A stretch of DNA of 64,000 nt from Aurantimonas sp. 22II-16-19i. Its GTDB lineage: Bacteria; Pseudomonadota; Alphaproteobacteria; Rhizobiales; Rhizobiaceae. The notes beneath the pieces are model-generated. The model was not told the origin of the DNA and ran no database searches. It saw only the letters and a list, made by a program, of their open reading frames with translations. Both the position numbers and the translations under genes were made by a program. Positions 26,113 to 35,383 of this stretch are shown here, piece after piece (the stretch's first letter is position 1; every line of letters starts with the position of its first letter). The stretch is from NCBI RefSeq assembly GCF_002088275.1, contig NZ_AQQS01000013.1, positions 62,001 through 126,000 of the forward strand, given 5' to 3'.

Positions 26113-26910
26113 ATGCTCGAGGCCAGACGCTTTCCGATTGGCGACCCCATCCTGGAAGTGAAGAACATTTCGCTGCGCTTCGGCGGCGTGCGGGCGATCA
26201 CCGATACGTCCTTCAACGTCTTCAGGCACGAGATCCGGGCCATCATCGGCCCCAACGGCGCCGGCAAGAGCTCGCTGCTCAACTGCATCAATGGCATCTA
26301 CAAGCCGCAGGAAGGCACGATCGCCCTGAACGGTCAGGTGCTCGACAAGATCAGCCCGAATATTGTTGCAAGAAAGGGCCTCTCCCGGACGTTCCAGAAC
26401 CTTGCCCTGTTCAAGCGCATGTCGGTCCTCGACAACATCCTCGTCGGTCGCAAGCTGCACATGTCGGCGAATTTCCTCGAGGTCGCCTTCCGGCTGCCCA
26501 AGGCGTCACGCGAGGAACGGGAAAACCGCGCCAAGTGCGAGGAGATCGTCGAGTTTCTCGAGATCAGCCACATCCGCGACACGCCGGTCGGCCGGCTCCC
26601 CTACGGCCTGCAGAAGAAGGTGGAGCTCGGCCGGGCGCTCGCCACCGAAGCCGACATTCTCCTTCTCGACGAGCCGATGGCGGGCATGAACGTCGAGGAG
26701 AAGCGCGACATGTGCCGGTTCATCCTCAAGGTCAACGACGCGTTCGGCACGACCATGGTGCTGATCGAGCACGACATGGGGGTCGTCATGGACATTTCCG
26801 ACAACGTCGTCGTGCTCGACTACGGCAAGGTCATCGGCGACGGGCCGCCCGACAAGGTCCGGGCCGACCAGGCCGTGATCGACGCCTATCTCGGGGTGGC
26901 CCATGACTGA
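26113..26910 (+). CDS. Branched-chain amino acid-type ABC ATPase (LivG-like)
   Basis: 265-residue ATPase. Walker A GPNGAGKSS, the LivG-typical SRTFQNLALFKRMSVLDN segment, a relaxed signature LPYGLQKKVELGRAL, Walker B LLLDEPMAGMN and VLIEHDMGVVMDISD. Its end overlaps the LivH-like permease start by 8 nt, so translation is probably coupled. It pairs with the LivF-like ATPase upstream. Confidence 0.9.
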   Translation: MLEARRFPIGDPILEVKNISLRFGGVRAITDTSFNVFRHEIRAIIGPNGAGKSSLLNCINGIYKPQEGTIALNGQVLDKISPNIVARKGLSRTFQNLALFKRMSVLDNILVGRKLHMSANFLEVAFRLPKASREERENRAKCEEIVEFLEISHIRDTPVGRLPYGLQKKVELGRALATEADILLLDEPMAGMNVEEKRDMCRFILKVNDAFGTTMVLIEHDMGVVMDISDNVVVLDYGKVIGDGPPDKVRADQAVIDAYLGVAHD

Positions 26911-27805
26911 TCTTCTCTTCTTCATCGAAGTCGTGGTCGCCGGGCTGCTCGCGGGCACGATGTACTCGCTCGTCGCCCTCGGCTTCGTCCTGATCTACAA
27001 GGCCTCGTCGACGTTCAACTTCGCGCAAGGGGCGATGGTGTTCTTCGCCGTCCTCGCCTTCGTCGGCTTCATGGAGCTGGGGCTGCCATTCGTCGCGGCC
27101 TTCTTCGTCACCATCGTCCTGATGGGGCTGGTGGGGTTCTTCACCGAGCGGCTGGTCCTGAAACCGCTGATGAACCAGAGCGAAGACACACTGCTGATGG
27201 CGACCATCGGCCTCGGCTTCGTGCTGGAGGGCCTCGCACAGGCCGCCTGGGGGGTGGAAGTCCGGCGGCTCGACCTCGGCATCGGCGACTTTCCGATCCC
27301 CTGGATCATCGACAGCACCGGCCTGTTCATCAGCGCCCTCGATCTCACGGCGGGCCTCGTCGCCGCCGTTCTCATCACCGGTCTGGCCCTGATCTTCAAA
27401 TACACCAAGATGGGGCTCGGCCTTCGCGCCGTCGCGGACGATCCGGGCGCGGCCAGCTCGATCGGCATCCCCCTCGGCAACATCATGCTGCTGGTCTGGA
27501 CCGCGGCCGGGATCGTCGCGCTCGTCGCCGGCATGATGTGGGGGGCGCGCGCCGGCGTGCAGTTCGCGCTGGTCGACCTCGCCCTCAAGGCGCTTCCGGT
27601 GCTGATCATCGGCGGCTTCTCGTCGATCCCGGGCGCCATCGTCGGCGGACTGATCATCGGGGCCTCCGAGAAAGTGCTGGAAGTCTATGTCGGGCCGTAT
27701 TTCGGCGGCGCGATCGAAGGTTGGGCGCCGTACGTCCTGGCGATCTTCTTCCTGTTGTGGCGACCCGAAGGCCTGTTCGGCGAGAAGATCATCAGGCGCG
27801 TATAG
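26903..27805 (+). CDS. Branched-chain amino acid-type ABC permease (LivH-like)
   Basis: 300-residue hydrophobic protein with about eight membrane segments. Family features are the opening GLLAGTMYSLVALGFVLIYK, NFAQGAMVFF, the cytoplasmic loop GLRAVADDPGAASSIGI near residues 172-190, and IIGGFSSIPGAIVGGLIIG toward the end. One half of the membrane channel, together with the LivM-like protein that follows 11 nt downstream. Confidence 0.9.
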   Translation: MTDLLFFIEVVVAGLLAGTMYSLVALGFVLIYKASSTFNFAQGAMVFFAVLAFVGFMELGLPFVAAFFVTIVLMGLVGFFTERLVLKPLMNQSEDTLLMATIGLGFVLEGLAQAAWGVEVRRLDLGIGDFPIPWIIDSTGLFISALDLTAGLVAAVLITGLALIFKYTKMGLGLRAVADDPGAASSIGIPLGNIMLLVWTAAGIVALVAGMMWGARAGVQFALVDLALKALPVLIIGGFSSIPGAIVGGLIIGASEKVLEVYVGPYFGGAIEGWAPYVLAIFFLLWRPEGLFGEKIIRRV

Positions 27806-27816
27806 GATAGCGGCAC

Positions 27817-28881
27817 ATGAATTCGAACATCCTCTTCATGGGTTATACGCGCAGCGACGTGACCAATCTCGTCGTCGCCCTGGCGGTGGCCCTGATCGTC
27901 ATCCCGCTGACCATCGAGTCGGACTACTGGTACGCGTCGATCCTGATCCCGTGGCTCTGCCTGGCGCTCGCGGCGGTCGGACAGCAGATCGTCATGGGCT
28001 ATGCCGGCCAGCTGGCGCTCGGGGCCGCGGGCTTCATGGCGGCCGGCGCCTTCGCCTGCTTCAACCTGATCCTGCGCGTGCCCTACATGCCGTTTCCGGT
28101 GGCGCTGGTGCTCTCGGGCCTGATCGCGGCGGCCTTCGGCGTCCTGTTCGGGCTGCCCAGCCTGCGGGTCCGAGGCATCTACCTCATGGTCGCGACGCTG
28201 GCCTCGCAGTTCTTCATCGTCTGGATGATCGACAAGTTCGGCTGGTTCAAGAACTACGACACCTCCGGCATCATCACGGCGCAGGACATCGTGATCTTCG
28301 GCAAGCCCTTCACCACGCCGCTGGAAATGTATCTGGTGGTCGTGGTGGTCGTCGCGGTGCTGACGATCCTCGCCATCAACATGACGAGGGGCAGTACGGG
28401 GCGAAGCTGGATGGCCGTGCGCGACATGGACATCGCCGCGGAATCGATGGGCATCTCGCTGCTGCGCACCAAGCTCCAGGCCTTCGCCATCTCCGCCTTC
28501 TTCTGCGGCGTCGCCGGGGCGCTGTTCGCCTTCACCTATCTGAAGTCGCTCGAACCCGTCGCCTTCGACATCAAGCTCTCGTTCAAGATCCTGTTCATGG
28601 TGATCCTCGGCGGCCTCGGCACGATCAGCGGCGCCTTCATCGGCGCCGCCTTCATCCTTCTGTTCCCGGTCGTCTTGAACAGCCTCGGCAACAACGTCTT
28701 CCACGGCGCGATCGACGCCACCATCATCTCGGCGGCGGAACAGGTCGTGTTCGGCGCGCTGATCATCGTCTTCATGATCTACGAGCCGCTCGGCATGACC
28801 AAGCTGTGGGAGAACGTGAAGCAGCGCTTCCAATTCAAGCGCGCACCGAAGGCGACGCTTCCAAAGACGCAGACGACCTGA
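27817..28881 (+). CDS. Branched-chain amino acid-type ABC permease (LivM-like)
   Basis: 354-residue membrane protein. Visible LivM features are GQQIVMGYAGQLALGAAGF near residues 50-70, GLPSLRVRGIYLMVATLA, RDMDIAAESMGISLLRTKL and VILGGLGTISGAFIGAAF. The C-terminus has a basic cytoplasmic tail. Last gene of the operon; a strong hairpin follows at 28903-28938. Confidence 0.9.
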   Translation: MNSNILFMGYTRSDVTNLVVALAVALIVIPLTIESDYWYASILIPWLCLALAAVGQQIVMGYAGQLALGAAGFMAAGAFACFNLILRVPYMPFPVALVLSGLIAAAFGVLFGLPSLRVRGIYLMVATLASQFFIVWMIDKFGWFKNYDTSGIITAQDIVIFGKPFTTPLEMYLVVVVVVAVLTILAINMTRGSTGRSWMAVRDMDIAAESMGISLLRTKLQAFAISAFFCGVAGALFAFTYLKSLEPVAFDIKLSFKILFMVILGGLGTISGAFIGAAFILLFPVVLNSLGNNVFHGAIDATIISAAEQVVFGALIIVFMIYEPLGMTKLWENVKQRFQFKRAPKATLPKTQTT

Positions 28882-28902
28882 GGGCCGTAAGGGAATGGGG
28901 TT

Positions 28903-28938
28903 CGAGGCGCAAGGTGCCGGAGCGGCCCTTGCGCCTCG
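28903..28938. terminator. Bidirectional terminator-like hairpin
   Basis: A perfect 12-bp stem (CGAGGCGCAAGG / CCTTGCGCCTCG) with a 12-nt loop lies between the converging livM-like gene and the PfpI gene. No T-tract follows on either strand. The position suits a shared terminator. Confidence 0.6.
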
Positions 28939-28950
28939 CCGCGATGTCGC

Positions 28951-29538
28951 TCAGCCGTGGACGATCTTCGTGCCGAGGACGTTCAGGCATTCGCGCATGA
29001 AGGCGGCGAGCGCGGTCCAGCCCTTGGCCGAGACCATGTTGCCGTCGACATAGGCTTCGGTCGGGCTGAGGTCGACATAGATGCCCCCGACCGCCGTGAC
29101 CTCGGGTTCGCAGGCGCCGAGGCCGCCGACCTTCTTGCCCTTCAGGACGCCCGGCACCGCCATCAGGATCTGCACGCCGTGGCAGATCGTGAAGATCGGC
29201 TTGCCGGTCTCGTGGAAGTGGCGGACGATGTTCTGCACCCGCTTGTCGGTGCGGATATATTCCGGGCCGCGGCCGCCGGCGGCATAGACCGCGTCGTATT
29301 CGTCGACATTCACCTCGGCGAAGGTCTTGTTGATGTCGGCGTAATGGCCGAGCTTCTCGGTATAGGTCTGGTCGCCCTCGAAGTCGTGCAGCGACGTCTT
29401 GATGCGGTCGCCGGCCTTCTTGTCCGGGCAGACGACGTGGACCGTGTGACCCACCGCCTCCATCCCCTGCTGGAAGACGAAGATCTCGTATTCCTCGGTG
29501 AATTCACCGGTCAGCATCAGAATTTTCTTGCCACTCAT
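28951..29538 (-). CDS. DJ-1/PfpI-family protein
   Basis: 195-residue member of the DJ-1/PfpI superfamily (glutamine amidotransferase-like fold; proteases, glyoxalase III-type deglycases, amidases). The nucleophile elbow is TICHGVQIL (C about 120), with an acidic residue in FTEEYEIF near residues 12-19 and AAGGRGPEYI near 86. It is the last gene on the minus-strand ribose-type ABC operon, after a strong hairpin. A role in removing a reactive aldehyde from the sugar pathway is possible but inferred. Confidence 0.82.
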   Translation of the reverse strand: MSGKKILMLTGEFTEEYEIFVFQQGMEAVGHTVHVVCPDKKAGDRIKTSLHDFEGDQTYTEKLGHYADINKTFAEVNVDEYDAVYAAGGRGPEYIRTDKRVQNIVRHFHETGKPIFTICHGVQILMAVPGVLKGKKVGGLGACEPEVTAVGGIYVDLSPTEAYVDGNMVSAKGWTALAAFMRECLNVLGTKIVHG

Positions 29539-29569
29539 CGAAGAGTTCCTCCTGGCGTTGTGTCGAAGA

Positions 29570-29597
29570 ATGGCGGCCGGCTCGCGCCGGCCGCCAT
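29570..29597 (-). terminator. Stem-loop after sugar binding-protein gene
   Basis: A perfect 12-bp stem (ATGGCGGCCGGC / GCCGGCCGCCAT) with a 4-nt loop starts 17 nt after the binding-protein stop on the minus strand. A short pyrimidine stretch (TTCTTC) follows. It separates the binding protein from the PfpI gene and may cut its transcription. Confidence 0.6.
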
Positions 29598-29614
29598 GAA
29601 GCTCAAGACAGGGA

Positions 29615-30589
29615 TCAGAACGGCGAGTCCGGGAAGTAGAACTGGTCGGCGTTCTCGGGGGTGATCAGCGGCGCGTCCAGCTTGAACGAGCCGCGCATCG
29701 GCGCCTGGCCGGCGAACTGGCCGGCGGTCATGTAGATGGCCGACTTGATCATCGACGGCGGATAGGGCGTCGAGATCGGCGTCCGCTCGTCGCCCTTCTT
29801 CACCATCTCGATCACCTGCTTCATGCCGTTGCCGCCGAGCGCGAAGCGGATGTCCTTGCGGCCGGCCTGGTCCACGGCCTCGATGACGCCGAGCAGCATG
29901 TCGTCGTCATTCGCCCACACCGCGTCGATCTTGGGATATTTGGCGAGATAGTCCTGCATCAGGGTGAAGGCCTCGTCCTGGTTCCAGTTGGCATACTGGA
30001 TGTCGAGGATCTTGATGTCGGTCTCCGCGATGACGTCGGAGAAGCCCTTGATGCGCTCGTCGTCGATGACGGTCGGGATGCCGCGCAAAACGACGATCTC
30101 GCCCTTGCCGCCCAGCTGGTCGCTGAGCCAGCGGGCGGTGTTGGCGCCGACGGCGATGTTGTCGCCGGCGACATAGAGGTCCTGGATCGCCGGGTCGGTC
30201 AGGCCGCGATCCACCACGGTGATGAAGGTCCCCTTCGACTTGACCTGTTCCACGGGGCCGGTCAGCTCCTCCGAGGTGAAGGGCAGGATGACGAGGGCGG
30301 CGAGCTGCTGGGTCGCAGAAAGGTCTTCCAGCGAGGAGACCTGGGCGGTGGCCGAGGAGGCGGTCGAGACGATGACGTCGATGTTCGGGTACGCCGCCTC
30401 GATCTCCTTCTCCGCCTGCTCGGCGTGATAGACGACGCCGCCGGTCCAGCCATGGGTCGCCGCCGGGATCGACACGGCGATCTTCACGTCGCGCTCCTGG
30501 GCGATGGCGTGGCCGAGGCCGAGCGGCAGGGCGCAGGCGAGCGCCACCGCCGACAGCACCATCCGGCTCGTTTCGTTGAACATTCTCAT
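29615..30589 (-). CDS. Ribose-type ABC transporter substrate-binding protein
   Basis: 324-residue periplasmic binding protein of the RbsB class. The signal peptide covers residues 1-31 (ALACALPLGLGHAIA then Q). The fold is shown by the first-lobe KIAVSIPAATHGWTGGV, the hinge and second-lobe VWANDDDMLLGVIEAV and FALGGNG. Third transport gene after the ATPase and permease on the same strand. The ligand is a sugar or polyol; the neighbouring alcohol and aldehyde dehydrogenases favour a polyol or glycol. Confidence 0.88.
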   Translation of the reverse strand: MRMFNETSRMVLSAVALACALPLGLGHAIAQERDVKIAVSIPAATHGWTGGVVYHAEQAEKEIEAAYPNIDVIVSTASSATAQVSSLEDLSATQQLAALVILPFTSEELTGPVEQVKSKGTFITVVDRGLTDPAIQDLYVAGDNIAVGANTARWLSDQLGGKGEIVVLRGIPTVIDDERIKGFSDVIAETDIKILDIQYANWNQDEAFTLMQDYLAKYPKIDAVWANDDDMLLGVIEAVDQAGRKDIRFALGGNGMKQVIEMVKKGDERTPISTPYPPSMIKSAIYMTAGQFAGQAPMRGSFKLDAPLITPENADQFYFPDSPF

Positions 30590-30625
30590 GGGGATTCCTC
30601 CTCTGTTGATCTTGATTGTCGGCTG

Positions 30626-31621
30626 TCAGCGGCTGCTGGTGAAACGGTGCGCCAGCATGGCGATGATGATGATCGCCCCCTGCACCGCAGCCACGAGATA
30701 TTCCGAGACCAGGTCCGACAGGACCATCACATTGGCGATGATCTCGAGGATCAGCGCCCCGGCCACGGAGCCCCAGACCCGGCCCTTGCCTCCCCGCAAG
30801 AGCGTTCCGCCGATCACCACGGCGGTGATGACCTGCAATTCCCAGAGCTGGCCCGTCGTCGGCGTCGCGGCGCCGAGGCGCGGCACGTAGCAGATCGCGG
30901 CCACGGCCACGCAGAAGCCCTGAATGACGTAGGCGCTGGTGCGCATGCCCCCGACATTGACGCCGGAGAAGCGCGCGACGTCGGCGTTGGAGCCCGCCGA
31001 GGTCAGGCGGCGCCCGTATTTCGTGCGGTAGAGCAGGAAGGCGCCGAGGAGCACGACGGCCAGCGTGATCAGGATCGGATAGGGAATGCCGAGGAAATCG
31101 CCGAAATAGACCGGCCGGTAGGCCTCCCGCAGGCTCCTGTCGATCGGCAGCGAACCGCCATCCGTCATGAAGGTGATGAAGGCCCGGAAGATCCCCATGG
31201 TGCCGAGCGTCACGATGAACGGCTCGATCCGCCCGACCGTCACGATCACGCCGTTGAACAGGCCGCAGAGCATGCCGACGATCAGCGCCGTGCCGGCCCC
31301 CGCGGCGATCGCCCAGTCGCCCAGCGCCGGGGCGAGCGCGTTCATCGTCATGATCATGATGCCGGTGACGAAGGCCATCATCGAGCCGACGGAGAGATCC
31401 AGGCCGCCGGAGGCGATGACGAAGGTGGCGCCGACGGCGATGATCGCGATGAAGGCGCTTCTCGTGGCGACGTTCAGAAGGTTCGCCGACGAGACGAAGT
31501 TCTGGTTGATCAGCGCGCCGAGGACGATGATCACCGCCAGGGCGATGAAGGGCGCAAGGTCGCCCAGACGGATGCGGCGGCCTTCCTTCACGGCCGCGAC
31601 GGTGGTTGTCGTTGCGGTCAT
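30626..31621 (-). CDS. Ribose-type ABC transporter permease
   Basis: 331-residue permease of the RbsC class with about ten membrane segments. Typical blocks are FVIASGGLDLSVGSMMAF near residues 68-85, GIFRAFITFMTDGG, the NADVARFSGVNV loop and GGTLLRGGKGRVWG near residues 270-285. The start overlaps the ATPase stop by 4 nt. It forms the homodimeric channel of the importer with the ATPase encoded upstream. Confidence 0.9.
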   Translation of the reverse strand: MTATTTTVAAVKEGRRIRLGDLAPFIALAVIIVLGALINQNFVSSANLLNVATRSAFIAIIAVGATFVIASGGLDLSVGSMMAFVTGIMIMTMNALAPALGDWAIAAGAGTALIVGMLCGLFNGVIVTVGRIEPFIVTLGTMGIFRAFITFMTDGGSLPIDRSLREAYRPVYFGDFLGIPYPILITLAVVLLGAFLLYRTKYGRRLTSAGSNADVARFSGVNVGGMRTSAYVIQGFCVAVAAICYVPRLGAATPTTGQLWELQVITAVVIGGTLLRGGKGRVWGSVAGALILEIIANVMVLSDLVSEYLVAAVQGAIIIIAMLAHRFTSSR

Positions 31622-33186
31622 CCCGGTGCCCTGCCCTCGCTCTCATGCCTGCCGCTGGTCGCCGCATAGACGACGTTCTGTTCGGTGATGGCTTCGCCGG
31701 TGAGTTCGGCGACGATCCTCCCTGCCCGCATCACCAGCACCCGGTCGGCGATGCCGACGAGTTCCTGCATTTCGGAGGAGATGACGATGCAGGCCATGCC
31801 GGCCCGCACCATCCTGTCGATGAAGCCGTAGATCTGGCTCTTGTTGCCGATGTCGATGCCGCGCGTCGGCTCGTCGATGATGACGATGGACGGTCTGGCC
31901 ATCATGACCTTGGCCAGAAGCAGCTTCTGCTGGTTGCCGCCGGACAGCTTGCCGGCCTGCAGCGTCAGGGACCTGACGCGGATGTCATACTCCCGCACCG
32001 CCTTTTCGAGCACGGCTGCTTCGGGGCGGCGATGCAGCAGGACACCGGGATTGACCGCGTCGAGCGCCTGCAGCGTCAGGTTCGGCGCCAGCTCCTCGTC
32101 GAGCAGCAGGCCCTTTCCCTTGCGGTCTTCCGTCAGATAGACGAGCCCGGCCTTCATCATCGCGGTGACGCTGCGATGGGCGATTTCCTGGCCGTTCACG
32201 ACGACCCTGCTCGCATGGGACGGGCGCAGGCCCATCAGCCCTTCCATCAGCTCGGTCCGGCCTGACCCGATCATTCCGCCGATGCCGAGAACCTCGCCGG
32301 GCCTCAACGCGAAGGACGCCTTCGCCGCGCCGTGATCGACCGAAAGATCGGCGACCTCGAGGATCGGCGCGGCCGCGACGGCATCGCGCTTGCGCGGATA
32401 GAGCATCGACAGTTCGCGCCCGACCATCAGCTCGGCCATCTCGCGCTGGCCGAGTTCGGATGCCGGCCAGGTGCCGATCATCCGCCCGTCGCGCAGCACC
32501 GTGATCCGGTCGGCCAGCGCCTGGACCTCGTCCAGACGGTGGGAAATGTAGAGGACGCCGACGCCGTGCTCGCGCAGGCTCCGGACGATGTCGAGGAGGG
32601 CCGCGACCTCGTCATTGGCAAGGACGGCGGTCGGCTCGTCGAGGATGACGACCTTGCGCTCCTCCAAGAGCGCCCGGGCGATCTGCACCAGCTGGCGCTG
32701 CGCCAGGGGCAGGTCGCCGACGCGGGCGCGCGGATGGGCGGTGGATCCGACCCGCGCCAGGACGGCCGCGGTGCGACGGTCCATCGCCCGGTCGTCGGCG
32801 AGCCAGCCGCGGCCGAGTTCGCGACCGAGGAAGACGTTTTCGGCGACCGTCAGATCGGCTGCCAGCAGGATCTCCTGGTGGACGAGAACGATGCCCGCCG
32901 CCTCGGCCTCGGCCGCATCGGCGAAGTCGATCGGCACGCCGTCGACCATGAGATGGCCCGCCGTCGGGCGCGCATGGCCCGACAGAAGCTTCATCAGGGT
33001 GGACTTGCCGGCGCCGTTCTCGCCGATCACCGCATGGACCTCGCCCGGCAGGATGTCGATCGTCACGTCGGACAGGACGGTGATCGACCCGTAGGTCTTG
33101 CCGAGGCCTTCGGCCTGCATCACGGCCGGCCGGGGCGCAGCCGAGTTCGGGGCGGGGAGCGGTGCAGGGATCGGGGCGGCGATCAT
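31618..33186 (-). CDS. Ribose-type ABC transporter ATP-binding protein (two ATPase domains)
   Basis: 522-residue RbsA-class protein with duplicated ATPase domains. Domain 1 (about 25-255) has Walker A GENGAGKST and Walker B VVILDEPTAVL. Domain 2 (about 270-510) has the degenerate P-loop GMIGSGRTE usual in this class, plus LSGGNQQKLLLAKVM and IIDEPTRGIDIG. The start overlaps the GntR stop by 4 nt; M23 (33120) is an alternative start because the first 22 residues are proline- and alanine-rich. Confidence 0.9.
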   Translation of the reverse strand: MIAAPIPAPLPAPNSAAPRPAVMQAEGLGKTYGSITVLSDVTIDILPGEVHAVIGENGAGKSTLMKLLSGHARPTAGHLMVDGVPIDFADAAEAEAAGIVLVHQEILLAADLTVAENVFLGRELGRGWLADDRAMDRRTAAVLARVGSTAHPRARVGDLPLAQRQLVQIARALLEERKVVILDEPTAVLANDEVAALLDIVRSLREHGVGVLYISHRLDEVQALADRITVLRDGRMIGTWPASELGQREMAELMVGRELSMLYPRKRDAVAAAPILEVADLSVDHGAAKASFALRPGEVLGIGGMIGSGRTELMEGLMGLRPSHASRVVVNGQEIAHRSVTAMMKAGLVYLTEDRKGKGLLLDEELAPNLTLQALDAVNPGVLLHRRPEAAVLEKAVREYDIRVRSLTLQAGKLSGGNQQKLLLAKVMMARPSIVIIDEPTRGIDIGNKSQIYGFIDRMVRAGMACIVISSEMQELVGIADRVLVMRAGRIVAELTGEAITEQNVVYAATSGRHESEGRAPG

Positions 33187-33863
33187 TCGAACGCCGCGAG
33201 CAGGCGATCGCGCGAGCGCTCGATGTGGTTCGCCATCGCCTTTGCGGCGGCATCGGCGTCGCCGGCGCGAAAGGCCGTCAGAAGATCCTCGTGCTCCTCC
33301 AGCGCCTCCTGGGTGACGCGGCTGTTGAACATCAGCCTGAAGATGTGAAGATGGACGTGCTGGTTGTAGAGCGTCGTGCGGATCACCTCGTTGCCGGCGA
33401 TCCGCAGGATCTCGTCGTGGAAATGCGCGTCGGCGCGGGCAAAGCGCGAATAGCGCGTGCGCCGATCGAGCGGCGCCTCGCCGCCATCCATGTCGGCGGC
33501 GACGCTTTCGAGAGCCTGCAGGCTCTCCGGCGTCAGGTTGCGGGTGGCGAGACGCGAACCTTCCGGCTCGAGCAGCAGGCGGAACGTATAGAGGTCGTCG
33601 AACTGCTTGCGGGTCAGCTGCGGCGCGGCGCTGTAGCCGATCAGATGCTCCTTGCGCACCAGCCCCTCACGCTCCAGGCGGCTCAGCGCCTCGCGGACGG
33701 GGGTCTGCGACACGCCGAACTCGCGGGCGATGGTGTCGATCGGAATGCGCGAGCCCGGCGCGACCTCGAGCGACATCAGCTGGTGGTAGATGCGGTCATA
33801 GACCCCGTCCACCACGCTGGGGGGACGAATTGCGGCCGACGTACCGTCTCGCTCCGTCGCCAT
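33183..33863 (-). CDS. GntR-family (FadR subfamily) transcriptional regulator
   Basis: 226 residues from the ATG at 33863; a longer reading to 33947 would run through the AT-rich promoter region and is unlikely. The winged helix is at about residues 15-80 (IAREFGVSQTPVREALSRL). The FCD ligand domain follows, with DAHFHDEILRIAG. It heads the ribose-type ABC operon and faces the alcohol/aldehyde dehydrogenase genes, so it probably controls both from the AT-rich region between them. Confidence 0.88.
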   Translation of the reverse strand: MATERDGTSAAIRPPSVVDGVYDRIYHQLMSLEVAPGSRIPIDTIAREFGVSQTPVREALSRLEREGLVRKEHLIGYSAAPQLTRKQFDDLYTFRLLLEPEGSRLATRNLTPESLQALESVAADMDGGEAPLDRRTRYSRFARADAHFHDEILRIAGNEVIRTTLYNQHVHLHIFRLMFNSRVTQEALEEHEDLLTAFRAGDADAAAKAMANHIERSRDRLLAAFE

Positions 33864-33920
33864 TCTCACCTGCGCCCATCCCTTCCCGGCCACCTTGACA
33901 GCGAGCAGCCTGTACCAGAG

Positions 33921-33962
33921 GATATCAGATGTCAAATACATTATCATATACGATTTGATATC
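33921..33962. promoter_or_regulatory. AT-rich divergent promoter with paired GATATC sites
   Basis: Two GATATC palindromes lie at 33921-33926 and 33957-33962, 36 nt apart centre to centre, within a markedly AT-rich stretch. GATATCA and TGATATC form the outer arms of one dyad centred at 33941.5; CAAAT (33933) and ATTTG (33953) are also inverted. The layout suits two operator sites of the GntR regulator, on the same DNA face or nearly so, controlling the ABC operon and the dehydrogenases. Confidence 0.5.
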
Positions 33963-34166
33963 GGATCACCGCATGAGGCCCATGCCTGCACCCGGGAGAT
34001 ATCCCCGTCCCGTTCGAAGGGCCCGCCGGGTTCAGGCCCGGTCGATGCCGAGGATGATGCCGGTCCGCGGCAGACGCATTCACCGCCGGGCAGCGACATG
34101 CCCGACGCTTCTCCAGGATCTGCAGGCCCTTGCAGCGGCCTCGGACCATCGAAAGGAAACCATGAG

Positions 34167-35366
34167 ATGAACCTGTTCGGCACGATCAGGGCCCCGCGCG
34201 AACTCGTCTTCGGCGCCGGCCAGCGCCACAGCCTCGGCCGGATCGCCGCCAAGCTCGGGCGCCGCGCCCTGGTCGTCAGCGACGCGCGGCTGACGGGCGA
34301 CCCGGAGTTCCTGGCGATGGTGGCGCAGCTCGAAGAACAGGGGATCGCGGTGGCGGTGGACGGCTCGGTCCTGCCCGACGTTCCGGTCGAATTGGCGCTG
34401 GCCAGCGCCGATGCCGCGCGCGACTTTGCGCCCGACCTCGTCATCGGCATCGGCGGCGGCTCCTGCCTCGACATGGCGAAATGCGTCGCGGTGCTTTTGG
34501 CCCATGGCGGCCGGCCGCAGGACTATTACGGCGAGCACAAGGTTCCCGGCCCGGTGCTGCCGCTGATTGTCATCCCCACCACCGCCGGAACCGGCTCGGA
34601 GGTGACGCCGGTCGCCGTCCTGTCCGACACCGAGCGCAGCCTGAAGGTCGGCATCTCCAGCCCCTATCTCGTTCCCACGGCGTCGATCTGCGACCCGGAT
34701 CTCACCGCAACCTGCCCGCCGGGCCTGACGGCGATCGCCGGGGCCGATGCGCTGACCCATGCGATCGAGGCCTTCACCGCGATCCGCCGCGATCCGGTGC
34801 CGGGCATCGCGCAGGAGCGGGTCTTCGTCGGCAAGAATGCCTTGTCCGACCACTTCGCGCTGCGCGCCATCGCCCTCCTCTGGCAGGGGCTCGAGGCGGC
34901 CTGCCGGGATGGGGCCGACCGCGAGGCGCGCGAAAGGGTGATGCTGGGGGCGACGCTCGCCGGTCTCGCCTTCGGCGTCGCCGGCACGGCGGCCGCCCAT
35001 GCCATCCAGTACCCCGTCGGCGCCCTCACCCACACGCCCCATGGCGCCGGCGTCGCCTGCCTCATGCCCTACGTCATGCAGTGGAACGCGCCCACCATCG
35101 CAGCCGAACTCGGCGAGATTGCCGAAGCGATGGGAGTTTCCGGCGGCGGTGCGGTAATCCCGGCCATCGCCGCCCTGTTCGAGCGGATCGGCATTCCACC
35201 GACGCTGAAAGATCTCGGCCTGGCCGAAGACCGCCTCGACTGGGTCGCCGAGCAGAGCTGCGGCATCGCCCGGCTGATCCAGAACAATCCCCGCCCCCTC
35301 GACCGGGACGACATGAACCGCCTCGTCGCGGCCGCCTATGCCGGCGACCGCAGCGCGCTGAACTGA
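34167..35366 (+). CDS. Iron-containing alcohol dehydrogenase
   Basis: 399-residue group III alcohol dehydrogenase. NAD-binding GIGGGSCLDMAK is near residues 93-105 and TTAGTGSEVTP near 138. Metal ligands are in GADALTHAIEAF (D and H), AAAHAIQYPVG and THTPHGAG, so the active site is complete. The start is the ATG at 34167; the nearby ATG at 34162 meets a stop at once. AAAGGAAA lies about 8 nt upstream. It would oxidise an alcohol to an aldehyde for the aldehyde dehydrogenase encoded next. Confidence 0.9.
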   Translation: MNLFGTIRAPRELVFGAGQRHSLGRIAAKLGRRALVVSDARLTGDPEFLAMVAQLEEQGIAVAVDGSVLPDVPVELALASADAARDFAPDLVIGIGGGSCLDMAKCVAVLLAHGGRPQDYYGEHKVPGPVLPLIVIPTTAGTGSEVTPVAVLSDTERSLKVGISSPYLVPTASICDPDLTATCPPGLTAIAGADALTHAIEAFTAIRRDPVPGIAQERVFVGKNALSDHFALRAIALLWQGLEAACRDGADREARERVMLGATLAGLAFGVAGTAAAHAIQYPVGALTHTPHGAGVACLMPYVMQWNAPTIAAELGEIAEAMGVSGGGAVIPAIAALFERIGIPPTLKDLGLAEDRLDWVAEQSCGIARLIQNNPRPLDRDDMNRLVAAAYAGDRSALN

Positions 35367-35383
35367 TCTCGAAGGAGACGATC

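Noticed and set aside
33864-33947. Longer N-terminus for the 33183 GntR regulator
   Set aside because: The extra 28 codons run through the AT-rich promoter region; the ATG at 33863 gives a normal family length.
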